Below are positions 38,238 to 48,388 of a stretch of DNA of 64,000 nt, one piece after another. Location: NCBI GenBank assembly GCA_009731375.1, contig BJOX01000159.1:256232-320231 (forward strand), given 5' to 3'. Source of the stretch: Paulinella micropora. Lineage: Eukaryota > Cercozoa > Imbricatea > Euglyphida. A program made the position numbers and the translations under genes. Position 1 is the first letter of the stretch, and each line of letters starts with the position of its first letter. Below the pieces are notes generated by a model, which saw only the letters and a list, made by a program, of their open reading frames with translations, searched no databases and was not told the origin of the DNA.

Positions 38238-38697
38238 ATGAGCGGCCTGCGCAACATTTCAGAGATGAACATCCTGGTCCGCAGCAAGGACCGCGACCGG
38301 GCTGGCGATTCGGCCGAGTTCCGGCTGTCGCTGTCGGAAGCGATCCAAGGGAAGTACAAGCTCATCTGGGCGACGATCCCGAACGCGACGTACAACATCA
38401 ATTCCAAGAACAACAAGCTCTACTTGAACTCCACTGACACGGGCGATGTCACGATCACGATCCCGTCGCAAAATTATACAGGCGAAACTTTGGCCGACAC
38501 GCTGCAGTCGCTTTTAATCAACGAGGGCTTTGTACAAGTAGGACAGTCGATCGGCGTTCAGTATCTCGACGCCAAGCTCAAGCTGCAGTTCACGCTGTCC
38601 GCGTTAGCGGAGTTCAATATCTACACCAAGAAGGGCGAGGACAGCGCGCATGCTGTGCTGGGCGTCCCGACTTCTGCTCAATACGAGGTCTTTGTGG
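38238..38697 (+). CDS. Penton (minor capsid) protein, 3' end lost in gap
   Basis: ATG 38238. The visible 153 residues begin with NILVRSKDRDRAGDSAEFRL and contain LIWATIPNATYNINSKNN and IPSQNYTGETLADTL, the characteristic N-terminal half of single-jelly-roll penton proteins of Polinton-like viruses and virophages. These occupy the fivefold vertices. The frame runs into a 10-N gap at 38698; the sequence beyond is unrelated to this strand, so the C-terminal half is missing from this assembly. Confidence 0.7.
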
Positions 38698-38707
38698 NNN
38701 NNNNNNN

Positions 38708-39095
38708 CATCAAGATCAAGGAATGCAGTAGCTTGGCCTACTCGACGGGCAATTGCTGAATTAACCGCGGATTGAAGGGCGGTAATAAATGTATCAATGG
38801 TGTATTGATTTTCTGTTACGATTGCCGTTTTTGTAGCAGATCCAGCTGTTTTAATCAATGTGAGAGTGTTGGCATAACTCGGTATATTTGGGAAAACGTT
38901 TGGAATAGAGATACTCTTAACGACATAAGCGCTAATTATATCAATATTACGACCAGTTGCTGGGAGATCAACAACGAAACGGCCATTGTGAGTAGAAGCG
39001 GATTTTGATTTTGTTTTATCACTTGAGGAGACACGAAGGAGGAAATTTTTGCGGGTTCGCTTTTCGTCTTCTAAGTTAGAGATCGTAAAAGACAT
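38708..39095 (-). CDS. Second penton-like protein, AT-rich, truncated
   Basis: The ATG at 39095 on the minus strand gives about 130 residues up to the gap. It contains KNFLLRVSSSDKTKS, FVVDLPATGRNIDII, SISIPNVFPNIPSYANTLTL and QYTIDTFITALQ, again the pattern of single-jelly-roll minor capsid proteins but only distantly like the first penton. It is clearly AT-richer than its neighbours, with different codon use, which points to a different source. It ends at the N gap, where it faces the first penton head-on. Confidence 0.6.
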
Positions 39096-39113
39096 TGCTA
39101 TATTATAAAATAT

Positions 39114-39818
39114 CTCTATGGGCTGCGCGGCCAAATTTGCGGAATATGGTATAGCCGAGACGCTGCGTTCGCGTTCAATGGATCTGCTGCACAGCTTCCT
39201 AAGAGTCAATCTACACAAGCAGCTGATTCAGCCGGCGCCGCCACGCCACGAGCTAGTAGACTATGGCGGCCCGCTAGACATCTCGGCTTTCAGGGCCGTG
39301 CGACGGGTTGTGAATTGGTACGTGCCAGTGCACAGAAAAGAAACACAAAAGAATTTTATTAGCAAGCTCGCTGGCCGCAAGTACACGTTGAGGAGGCTTA
39401 AGCGCCTGCCTGGGATTCGTCTCTCTTCCTCTTCGAGTTCTTCTTCTTCCGCTTGACCACCTTGCGCTGTTCTTCCTCCTCGGCGGCGCTGTCGGTGGTC
39501 AGGGCGAGCGGTGCCAGCGTAGGCAGAGCAGGAGGCGATTCGGCGTCGGCCAGGATAGTGTACTTGAGCCACGGGCCGCCGTCCCGCTTGAAGACGAGGT
39601 GCAGCACATTCGGCGCAGCGCCGACCAGCACCCTGCCAGTCTTTTTCTCTTGGAAAGCGCATGATTTGAGTATTTTCTTGAGGACTTCCAGGGCGTAGGC
39701 ACACTCGCCGGCTTCGGTAGGCGGGTGTGACAGGTCCGAGCGCAGCAGCGAGTCCTTGTCCTCCGCGAGCAGGGCGATGCCACCAAGCGAAGTGCGTGCC
39801 AGCCGACTTGCGCCCACG
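39114..39818 (-). repeat. Inverted duplicate of 18000-18701
   Basis: About 705 bp nearly identical (roughly 95 percent by eye) to the reverse complement of 18000-18701. It contains the small basic gene and the 3' half of the PCNA-like gene. One breakpoint lies just upstream of the small gene's ATG, in the word CTCTATGGG; the other cuts the PCNA-like gene at codons corresponding to about 18002. Confidence 0.9.
39118..39456 (+). CDS. Small basic hypothetical protein, copy 2
   Basis: 112 residues from ATG 39118. It differs from the copy at 18357-18695 at a handful of positions (for example Ala to Ser, Val to Ile, Gly to Arg, and the last residues). It is intact, so it may be expressed. The upstream DNA is different: it is shared with the divergent AT-rich penton-like gene, so the gene now has a new promoter region. 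Confidence 0.5.
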   Translation: MGCAAKFAEYGIAETLRSRSMDLLHSFLRVNLHKQLIQPAPPRHELVDYGGPLDISAFRAVRRVVNWYVPVHRKETQKNFISKLAGRKYTLRRLKRLPGIRLSSSSSSSSSA

Positions 39819-39859
39819 ATTATTCTAATTTTTAATTTTTTTATTGTTTTACGACACAT
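39398..39859 (-). pseudogene. 5'-truncated PCNA-like copy
   Basis: This holds the last about 138 codons of the PCNA-like clamp, starting at the ASRLARTSLGG segment; the whole first domain is absent. Sixteen unrelated residues from AT-rich DNA and an ATG at 39859 precede it. It probably cannot form a normal ring alone, although a domain-2-only product is imaginable. It converges with the small basic gene as in the original locus. Confidence 0.75.
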
Positions 39860-39928
39860 CTACTGGGATAAATGGACGCGACTTTGACGTATTTCAACCA
39901 AGCGGTGATGGCGCGATCTGCGTTATAA

Positions 39929-40252
39929 TCGGCCAAGCTGCAGATGTCGCGCATTTTCCAGATTGTCGCTGGCTGTGTCGAAGTCGAACGGAGGTTTATC
40001 AGCGAGTCGCTGCCGGTGGCCCTGTTAGGCCTGAACGCGACGCTGATGGAGCGGTACGTCGAGTTTGTGGCGGACGGCCTGTTGCAGAACTTGGGCCTGA
40101 GCGAAAAGCTGTACGGGGTGGCCAAGTGCCCTCTGCCCTTCATGGAACAGCTAGGCGTGGTAGGCAAGACTAACTTTTTCGAGAAGAGAGTGAGCGAGTA
40201 CGCGCGGGCGCCGGCCAAGGAGCCCGAATGGGGCTTAGATCAGGACTTCTAG
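39929..40252 (+). pseudogene. Ribonucleotide reductase small subunit, 3' fragment
   Basis: The frame opens after a TAA at 39926 and has an ATG at 39944. It reads VEVERRFISESLPVALLGLN, then MERYVEFVADGLL and GKTNFFEKRVSEYA, the conserved C-terminal third of class Ia R2. The N-terminal two thirds, with the tyrosyl radical and most iron ligands, are absent; upstream DNA is AT-rich and unrelated. The C-terminal tail that docks on R1 is short but acidic and aromatic (EPEWGLDQDF). It is non-functional as an enzyme subunit as assembled. It sits at the end of the rearranged junction and converges with the next gene, overlapping it by 4 bp. Confidence 0.85.
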
Positions 40253-40536
40253 CCATTGATGGTGTCTGGCATCTCTACGACCGTCTCTTCTAGTGCCATT
40301 TCGGTCTCGGCTGCTGCCGCGTGGGCGGCTGCCTCGGCTGCTGCCGCCTCGGCCTCTTCTTGCTCTTGGATAAGCGTCTTGACTTGCTCGCGCATGTCCT
40401 TGTCACAGCAGACCTTTTCACACAGCGCAATCTGCAGCTGTAACTTCTCTCGTTCGACCGCCAGGATCCGGCGGCGGGCTAGGCACGTGGCCAGCTCGTT
40501 CTCGTTCTCGGCCAGTGCTTGTCTCAACGTGTCCAT
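40249..40536 (-). CDS. Small coiled-coil protein (95 aa)
   Basis: ATG 40536, preceded (on its own strand) by a TTTTTTAATTAAAAATGG word. The first 60 residues form a charged coiled coil with three Cys (CLARRR, ALCEKVCCDKD); the second part is Ala/Glu-rich. It is not recognised. It may be transcribed together with the fibre genes to its right, which have the same orientation. Confidence 0.5.
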   Translation of the reverse strand: MDTLRQALAENENELATCLARRRILAVEREKLQLQIALCEKVCCDKDMREQVKTLIQEQEEAEAAAAEAAAHAAAAETEMALEETVVEMPDTING

Positions 40537-40933
40537 TTTTAATTAAAAAATACAGACTCGAAAGAAAAAAAATCAGCCCGGTAACAGTCACTCTGCCCCT
40601 TGAATACACGGTTGAACCGCCGATAACAAGGCTCCATGTGACACCGCCCTGTGTGTCGCCATAAGCTTCGAACCAGATATACTCATTTGCTGCCACTTCC
40701 ATCATACCCGACAAGCTTAGCGAAGTGAACCTCCCGTTGCTATAAAGCCCATGGGCGCCCCCTGTTACCTGAAAATTGCATTCTGTCTGCTGTACGCCGG
40801 TGCTTGACGCAGGTCTCACTGAATTCCTTTCGACCCAGACATCGTAATAGGCGCCACTGGTCGGCGGGTTGTTGGTAGCCGCTGCCGAAGTAATAAACTT
40901 GAACGAGGCAGTGATCAGCCATTTCCTAGGCAT
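40418..40933 (-). CDS. Small beta-rich protein, fibre-tip-like; 3' part doubtful
   Basis: ATG 40933, directly downstream of the long fibre gene on the same strand. The first 125 residues look like one small beta barrel (ASFKFITSAAATNN, FQVTGGAHGLYSNG, IWFEAYGDTQGGVTWSL), comparable in pattern to C1q/TNF-like or phage fibre-tip modules. After about 40565 the frame runs through the AT-rich spacer and the next gene, so the true stop may be lost or a small indel hides it. Confidence 0.45.
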   Translation of the reverse strand: MPRKWLITASFKFITSAAATNNPPTSGAYYDVWVERNSVRPASSTGVQQTECNFQVTGGAHGLYSNGRFTSLSLSGMMEVAANEYIWFEAYGDTQGGVTWSLVIGGSTVYSRGRVTVTGLIFFLSSLYFLIKNGHVETSTGRERERAGHVPSPPPDPGGRTREVTAADCAV

Positions 40934-40948
40934 ACCGGACGTGTTCTG

Positions 40949-43900
40949 TCAGGTCGTGAAGCCGTTGGCATTGCTTACAGTGATGTTGCCGTACACGGGC
41001 GCCAGCCTCACTACGCCATCGACCGGGATCTTCCTGGCAGTTCCACTATTAACAGAGACGGCCGTGTCGCTCGTCAGCCAGTGGCCTCGGTCCCAGGTGC
41101 CCAGCTCGAACTGCCCGAGGTCGTTGATCTGTACCACGCGGTCCGTGCCGGCGGAGGGCAGCGCGGTCAGCAACGTCGTGGTGATTTTGCCGCTCGTGAT
41201 CGTATCCACGCCCGTGAGGCCCGTGGCAGTGGCCGACACGCCCTCGGACTCAACGGCGGGCGCAAAGGTCCCCACGGCGGCCTGGGTACTCGAATTTGTC
41301 GAAGTGACAATAAACCGGTGGTAGTAATAGAACGCGGTCGAAGCGGGCGCGCTCGAGTTCAGGGTCTGTAACGTCGTGGTAAAAGAGAAGTTACCGGACC
41401 AGACCAGTGTCCAGGTACTGCCATTGTCCGACCCCGCCAACGTGAAGCTTTTGGTTGAGCTACTGAGAGAAGAGGTATTAGTCAACGCGATGCTCGTGAT
41501 TCTGTAACGGCGCCGCTGGTGCTGGAGCGTAAAGTGTTCGCCGTACACGTTGCTGCCGCCCACGTTGGTAACGGCGTTGTTGGTCGTGTTGATACTCCCG
41601 TCCGAGTTGTAGTTGCCGAGGCTAGTCCAGCCATTGGCAGCGACACCATCGAAAACTCTATAGCTCTCCTGGCCTACAACTGCGGAAGAGTGGCTGAGCA
41701 CCCAGTTAGGGTCCGTGGTAGGCGTATAGGCCGACATGGAAGTCCAGGTCGGCAGCGCCACCGAGCCAGAAGTCACGACCGTGGTGGAAGTGCTCTGGGT
41801 CACCATCTGCCCCGCAGAAGTCAGGCTCAGAACGGCAGTCTGGGCCGGCGTGGAGGCTGGCAACAACGAGCTGGCCGCAAGCTGGCCCGCCGAGTCCAGC
41901 GTGACCAGCGACGTCGAGCCGGGCAGGCTAGCAGGCACTCTGACAGACGAGGCGGCTAGCTGCCCCCCGCTAGACAGGGAAACGAAGGACGTGTTGGACG
42001 GCAACGCGGTCGGCAGCAGGAGTGCAGAAGAACCAGAAGCCGGAGCGGAAAGGGTGCTGGTGCCGCCCGCCCCGCTAAGTGACAGCGAGCTAGCAGCCCC
42101 TGTCGCTAGCTGGCCGCTAGAATCAAGTGTCACTAGCGACGTGCTACCGGGCAGCGCAGCAGGCACCTTGAGCGCAGAGGCGCTTAGCTGTCCTGCAGAG
42201 GTCAGCGACGTCAGAGAAGTGCTGGCAGGCAGCGCGCTAGGTAGACTCAGCGCGACCGTCCCCGTGCTCGCAATCGTAGAGGTGCCGATCGTCATTGGCG
42301 ACGTATGCGTGTGCCCATCTACGTAGGCCTTGTTGGCAGCGTCGGTGCTAACGGGCGGCGCCGCTATGTTCTTGATCGCGGGGCACGACGTGTAGTCAAA
42401 GCCAAAGTGGTTGATTCCGCACCAGCTAGAACTCCCTCCTGCCTTGATAGTAGCAACCACGATGGCCACGTACCGAGCGGCCCTAGCGTTGTCGGTCGGC
42501 GCGAGAGTGATGGAAGTGCCGTCGACAAAGGTGTACGAGCTAGTGTGCCACAGCGTCCAGGTAGTGCCGTCTAACGACGTGCCCACCTGCCAAGTCTTTG
42601 GCGATTTATCCAGACCGCTGGACTGGGCTTGCAGGTAGTACTGTTGCAGGACGACCCCAGTGCCAAAATCTAGCTGGAGCCACTCTCCGGGGTACGCTAC
42701 GCCCGAAAACGTCTTGCTGGAACTGGAAGTGTAGGCGCCGCTCGTGGCATTGTAGGTACTAGTGTTGCTCTGCCAGGAAAAGTTTGAGCCAGTGTTGAAG
42801 CCGTCGTACGCGTTGCCGTTCCCGGCAGTGGACGCACTCGCGACCAGGCCGTTCCAGCTGTTACTCGCCATGCNNNNNNNNNNCGCACTCGCGACCAGGC
42901 CATTCCAGCTGTTACTCGCCATGCTGTCGGGCTTCTTCACGTACGAAGTGGCTACAAGGCTCAGACCATGAGAGATAGCCTGGTCCCCGTACAGCAGCGC
43001 GCCGTCGGAGCCCAGCGACACCAAGCTAGTACTGCTTGGTAGAGCGGTTGGCAGCTTGAGTGCAGAAGTGCCAGACGCCGGAGTGGAAAGGGTGCTAGTG
43101 CCTCCCGCCCCGCTGAGTGACAGTGAGCTAGCAGCCCCTGTCGCGAGCTGGCCACCAGAGTCGAGTGTCACTAGCGAAGTGCTGCCAGGCAGGGCGGTTG
43201 GTAGCCTGATCGAAGAAAAGCCGGAAGCTGGGGCTGAAAGTGCACTGGTACCTCCAGCCCCACTGAGTGACAACGAGCTGGCAGCAGCGGCTGCAAAGTT
43301 AGGTTTCAGCTCTGTGCAACGTACCCAGCGGGCTGCACTGTTTCCTCCAGGGTAGATCTTTTCGATGACCCAGCGATGGACTCTAAAGTAATTAGTACCT
43401 GTATACGAAGTGGTGAGTGTAAACGTCCTCGAAACCTCATTTACTGCCCAAGAAGAGATGCTGGTGTTCTGGTACAGCACCGTCCAGTTAGTGGGAGGGT
43501 CGGCAGCATCGTTCGAGCCTAGTACCGTAAGACTTTTTGGCCAGGTTGCATATAATCCAGTTGAATCCCCGACATAAACACGAGGGTACCAATCAAAACT
43601 CGACAGCAGCATCCGCGCACTATCAGAGCGACGCAGCTGGAACCACTCTCCTTGTACCCCGTTGGTGGTTTGTGCGTTCGCGCCCGCGCCCGCCACATCG
43701 TAATCCCCTGCTGGATACGTGTAGTAGTTCTTGCTGACCCAGCCTGTATCTCCGGCAGTGACGTTGTCACACATTTTCCAGGCTTGCCAGGAACCGACCT
43801 CTTCGCTGCTCACTGTCGCTGTCCACGTGCTGCCGTAAGTGTAGTTGCTGAACACAGGAAACGTGTAGGGGTCCCAAGCTACCAGCGCTAGCGAATTCGC

Positions 43901-45930
43901 GGCGCCAGTGCCCAAGTTGCCGCTGCTGTCTAATGTGACCAGGGCTGTCTGTCCGGTAGAGGGCAACGCGGCCGGCAACTTGAGTGCAGAGGAGCCAGAG
44001 GCAGGAGCGGAAAGCGTGCTGGTGCCTCCAGCCCCGCTGAGTGACAGCGAGCTAACAGCCCCTGTCGCGAGCTGGCTACCTGAATCGAGTGTCAACAGTG
44101 ACGTGCTGCCAGGCAGTGACGCCGGTACCTTGAGCGCAGACGCGCCTACCTGGCCCGCGCTCGTCAAGGAAACGAGTGACGTGCTGGCGGGCAGCGAAAG
44201 CGGGAGTGTAAATTTAGAGGCGGTGAGTTCACCGGTCGTGCTGTTCCACTGTGTCGCCTTCTCACTGGTAGTAGAATCGACGCCCGACCTCAGCGGCTTG
44301 ATATAAGCAGCATCGGTGCTAGCGGACACTAAGCAGCATCGGTGCTAGCGGACACTAATTCAGCGCCGGTGGCGTTCAGTACAATCGAGTGGGATGTCGC
44401 TGCTTTTGCTCTGTAGCCTATTGCGACCGATTCCTGGGCGGCAGCACCCGTGATAGCCGTACTGCCGATCCCAACCGACCGTACGCCGAGCGTGCTGGTA
44501 TAGGGACCGACAGAGACTGATGAATTGCCTTGTGTGCTCTCCGTGGAGTAGGCACCGATCGCGACGGCGAGATCCGACTGGCCAGAGTATCCCGCCCGGT
44601 AGCCAGCAGCAACTCCAAACTGGCCCTGTCCACTCGCGCCTGCCTGAGTGCCTATCGCGACGGCGAATGGTTGCTGTCCGTCGCCCGCTAAAGTCCCGAT
44701 TGCTACACTGTCTCCCCCTTGGAAGCCAATGGCACCGGTAGCGAACTGGCCCGCGCTGTCGAGCGTGACGAACTGCTTGGTGCCTGCGCTGGGCAGGGCC
44801 ACAGGCAGCTTGAGCGCGACGGAGCCGGTGGGAGGCGCGGAAAGCGTACTGTTGCCGCCAGCCCTTGTCAGCGTGAGCGCCGACGAGCTTACTTGGCTGC
44901 TCAGGCCTAGCACACCGTCCGGATCGACCGTCACCAGCTGTGTGGTCGAGGCGGGCAGGGGGTTAGGCAGCCTCGCGAGAGTGTCCGGGATCGTCGTGAC
45001 AGTGTAGTCGGTGTCCATGAGCACGATCGCGCCATTGCCGCTAGGAGCCAAAGACGGCTGCTTGAGCGTCCTGTCCTTGACAGCAAAGATCGAGCAGTCT
45101 GGGTCCATGGTCACGACACAGTCGTTTTGGGTAGGCATGACCGACGGGAACTTCACTGCTCCTGCCACCTGATGGTCGACGTACGCCTTGGGCGCCAGCT
45201 GCGAGGCCTTGGTCCGATAACTGGTGTTCTCGATGCAGCCGGCATTGTAAAGCTGGTAGTCGAAGGCCAGGCTCCGCATGTACCAAACTCCCGCCCCGTT
45301 GTTTTTAGTGCAGATTACGCGCAGGCACCTGGCGTAATCGGCCGCGGTCGCAGGCGTAAACGTGCGCAGGCTGTCGCCGACAAAGGTCTGGGCCATCTGG
45401 CTGTCCCAAGTGAACCACCGGCTGCCGTCCGCGCTATAAGCGACTACCCAGTCCCTGGGTGCGGTAATAGCACCCGCAGACGTGAAGTGGTAAGCAGTGA
45501 CTTTGGTGTGCATCGGTAGATCGAGCTGGAGCCACGCGCCAGGCACGGTGAGATTGTCGACCATCGTCTCGATCATGGCAGTGTAGTTGTTGCAGCTGTA
45601 GCTGTCGGGCGCAGTGGTGCCCCACAAGGTCGAAACGTCACTGTCAAAGGCCAGGTATGCCTGGGCGGAATTGCTAGAGGCAGAGGCCACAAAGCCCGCG
45701 GAGCTGGTAGAAGTCATCCCGGCCGGCTGGTTAGTTTTCGCTTCGGTTTCCAGCGTCAAGGTAATCAGGTCCGCTAAATCAACCAAGTGCGGGTTCCCGG
45801 ACGTAGTCAGTCTGTGAGCAGTATTAAGCGCTACCGCGTCGTTCGCGGCCACTCCGCCAGCTGCCCATCTCACGCCCCCGTCACCGTCCGAAACAAGGAC
45901 GTCGCCGTTCTGTCCGTCGACCGGCAGCAC
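40949..45930 (-). CDS. Giant discoidin-domain fibre/adhesin, split by 26-bp duplication
   Basis: Two frames (44329-45930 upstream, 40949-44329 downstream) form one gene of about 1,650 codons. Their join is a perfect 26-bp tandem duplication (44307-44332 and 44333-44358) that shifts the frame. The N-terminal part has one F5/8-type-C (discoidin) domain and a YadA-head-like region of repeated AVAIGT.AG. The downstream part has about three further discoidin-like domains separated by many copies of LSLSGAGGTSTLSAPASG-type spacers. Trimeric fibres with such repeats are attachment proteins of algal viruses and phages. No in-frame ATG is seen near the start (an open GTG is at 45930, frame open to about 46020), so the start is uncertain. 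The 10-N gap at 42874 has a repeated 41-bp edge. Confidence 0.65.
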
Positions 45931-46033
45931 AAAGTCGTCGGTCGCACCATCAAGCAGGCGGCGTTTGTACGACCTGGCTATTCCATTCTCGCTTGTTACT
46001 TTAACAGATCGAGAGAATAAGTTTTTAATTAGT

Positions 46034-46252
46034 TTACAACATTTCGTCTAGAAAATTATCAACGAAGCGCATGCGTTCTTCCCAAGTGTCTCCGCCTGGG
46101 ACGTCGCGAGCGGGGTTGATACAGGCGCCCTCGCCGTAAGGGCGGCACACGAGCGAGGCTAAGTCTCGAGGATCTCCTTTTTTGCAAGTCCCGGACCAGT
46201 ACAGCTGGCATTCGAAAAAGCATGCACCGCACGTAGGACAAACTGCTAGCAT
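46034..46252 (-). CDS. Small Cys-rich zinc-binding-like protein (72 aa)
   Basis: The ATG at 46252 starts MLAVCPTCGACFFECQLYW; two CxxC-like pairs and later Cys residues suggest a zinc ribbon. The C terminus is acidic with an amphipathic helix (MRFVDNFLDEML). Small subunits of viral RNA polymerase (Rpb10-like) begin similarly, but the later part does not fit. It is the last gene before the right TIR and is upstream of the fibre gene on the same strand. Confidence 0.5.
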   Translation of the reverse strand: MLAVCPTCGACFFECQLYWSGTCKKGDPRDLASLVCRPYGEGACINPARDVPGGDTWEERMRFVDNFLDEML

Positions 46253-46452
46253 TGTTAGTCTTCTTCGTGCGTGTATTAAGCTTGCAGCTTAAATACTCCT
46301 TTTTCCCTTTGCTTGTTAGGTCTTTGTTTCTCTTTAATAATTGGTTTCTCACCACACACAGGACAAACGTCTGGCACTGGCATGTTGTATTCTTTATAGA
46401 CAAAGAAGAAATATTTTTTATTCCTAGCGTGTTGTTATTTAATAAAAACACA
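46253..46452. other. AT-rich spacer between last gene and right TIR
   Basis: About 200 bp, strongly AT-rich, with no convincing frame. It probably contains the promoter for the leftward gene at 46034-46252. Confidence 0.4.
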
Positions 46453-48357
46453 AAATTTTCCAGCAAATCCCGGCCTGCGGCTCAGCCCGGGACATGGCAG
46501 GTCCCCCCTCCCCGCGGTGGTCCAAATCCGCCCTCTGTGCCTAATTAAATTCTCGACTGCTTGGACCGCTCCTTTGGACCACAAGGCCCCAAAGGCAGGC
46601 CAAAGCGCCAAAAGAACAGACTAGAAAAATCCTGGCGGATTTGGACACCGGGTGACAGCAGCGGCAGTCTCGTCGAGCGAACTCACTGTCTCGTCGACAC
46701 CGTCAGCTGCTAGACGAGCGCGTGGTCCACAGCGGTCCACAAAATATATACGTTAAGACATCCGATCCGGACCACACACAGGGAGGGGGGACCCACCGCC
46801 AACATGACCCAGGCAGTCACGCGAGGTGACGCACTGGTTCGATCGACGTGTGTGTGTGTGCGTCGTGGTCCAAACCTGCAAAAAAAAAAAAATGCGACCT
46901 GTGTGTCGTCCTGGACCACCTACCGTCATGCGTGTCATGTGTGTGGTCCAAAGCGGTCTACAAAAAATATACATCCAGACATCCGACCCGGACCACCCGT
47001 CGGTAGGCAGAGAGAGGGAGGGGGACCCACCGCCACCATGACACTGGCAGTGTGTCGTCGGTACTGACCTCGATGCCGACGGGTGGTCCAAAGCGGTCCA
47101 AAAAAGATATACGTCCCCACGTCCGACCCGAACCACACACGCCAGTCGACCACGCGAGAGGGAGGGACCCACCGCCAACATGATCCAGGCAGTCTACCAG
47201 GGGATACTACACTTGTTTGATCATGGTGGCGGTAGGTCCCCCCTCCCTCTCCCCTCGCGTCCCCCGGTGGTCCGGTGTGGTTGGGAAAAGATATACTGCC
47301 TGGGTACCGATTTGGATCACTACAAGGATGACACACCTGACAATGTAGTCGACACACTGCCACGTGTCTCATGTGCGTGGTCCAGCGCGGTCCAAAAAGA
47401 AATAAGGGTAGCGTTGTAGTCCCGGATCACAGTCGTCGGGAGAGGGGAGAGGGGGGAAGCCTGTACGGAGGACTTTGCATCACCGCCCACGCGAAGTGCA
47501 GCAGTTTTACTCAGTCTACCGATGACACTCCGAGGGAAGTGAGGGTACAGAGGACTTTGCATCACCGCCCACGTGAAGTGCCGCAGTTTTGCTCAGTCTA
47601 CCGATGCAACCAGTCCTCGTCGAGCAGTCAGCCGCACGCTAAGTCGGCAGCCGACTTTTTTTTCTAAAAAAAAATCAGTGGCTGTATTAGTATAAAAATA
47701 AGAAAACTCACACTTGTGGGACGGGTCCGGTGCCACCGCACACCACAAAAACCTCTGGTGGCACCTGTGACCACAAAAATGCGTACAACATCGCTGGTGG
47801 CACTACCGACGTGTATTACCCTAGTTGTGGATGTGGATAACCAAATGCCACTTTTCCTTGCGCGGGCCGGGACAAAAAGGCAATATATTATCCCACCCTG
47901 GGCAAATTGGCAGCCTGTTCTTTCAGGCCTATCGACAAATCGAAATGGATTGATGTATGTATGTATGCATGTATGTATGTATGTATGTATGTATGTATGT
48001 ATGTATGTATGTATGTATGTATGTATGTATGCATGAATGTATGTATGCATGTATGCATGCATGCATGCCAGTACTCATGTATGCATGTATGTATGCATGT
48101 ATGTATGCATGTATGTATGCATGTACATGCATATGCATGTATGTATGCATGTATGTATGTATGTATGTATGTATGTATGCACATATTTATGTATGTATGT
48201 ATGTATGTATGTATGGATGTATGCATGTATGCATGTATGCATGTATGCATGTATGTATGTATGCATGCATGCATGCATACATGCATGCATGCATGCATGC
48301 ATGCATACATGCATGCATGCATGCATGCATGCATGTATGTTATGTATGTATGTTATG

Positions 48358-48388
<31 letters not shown>

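Noticed and set aside
39841-40218. Antisense and alternate frames over the R2 fragment
   Set aside because: The plus-strand frame from 39929 carries clear R2 motifs, so the others are shadows.
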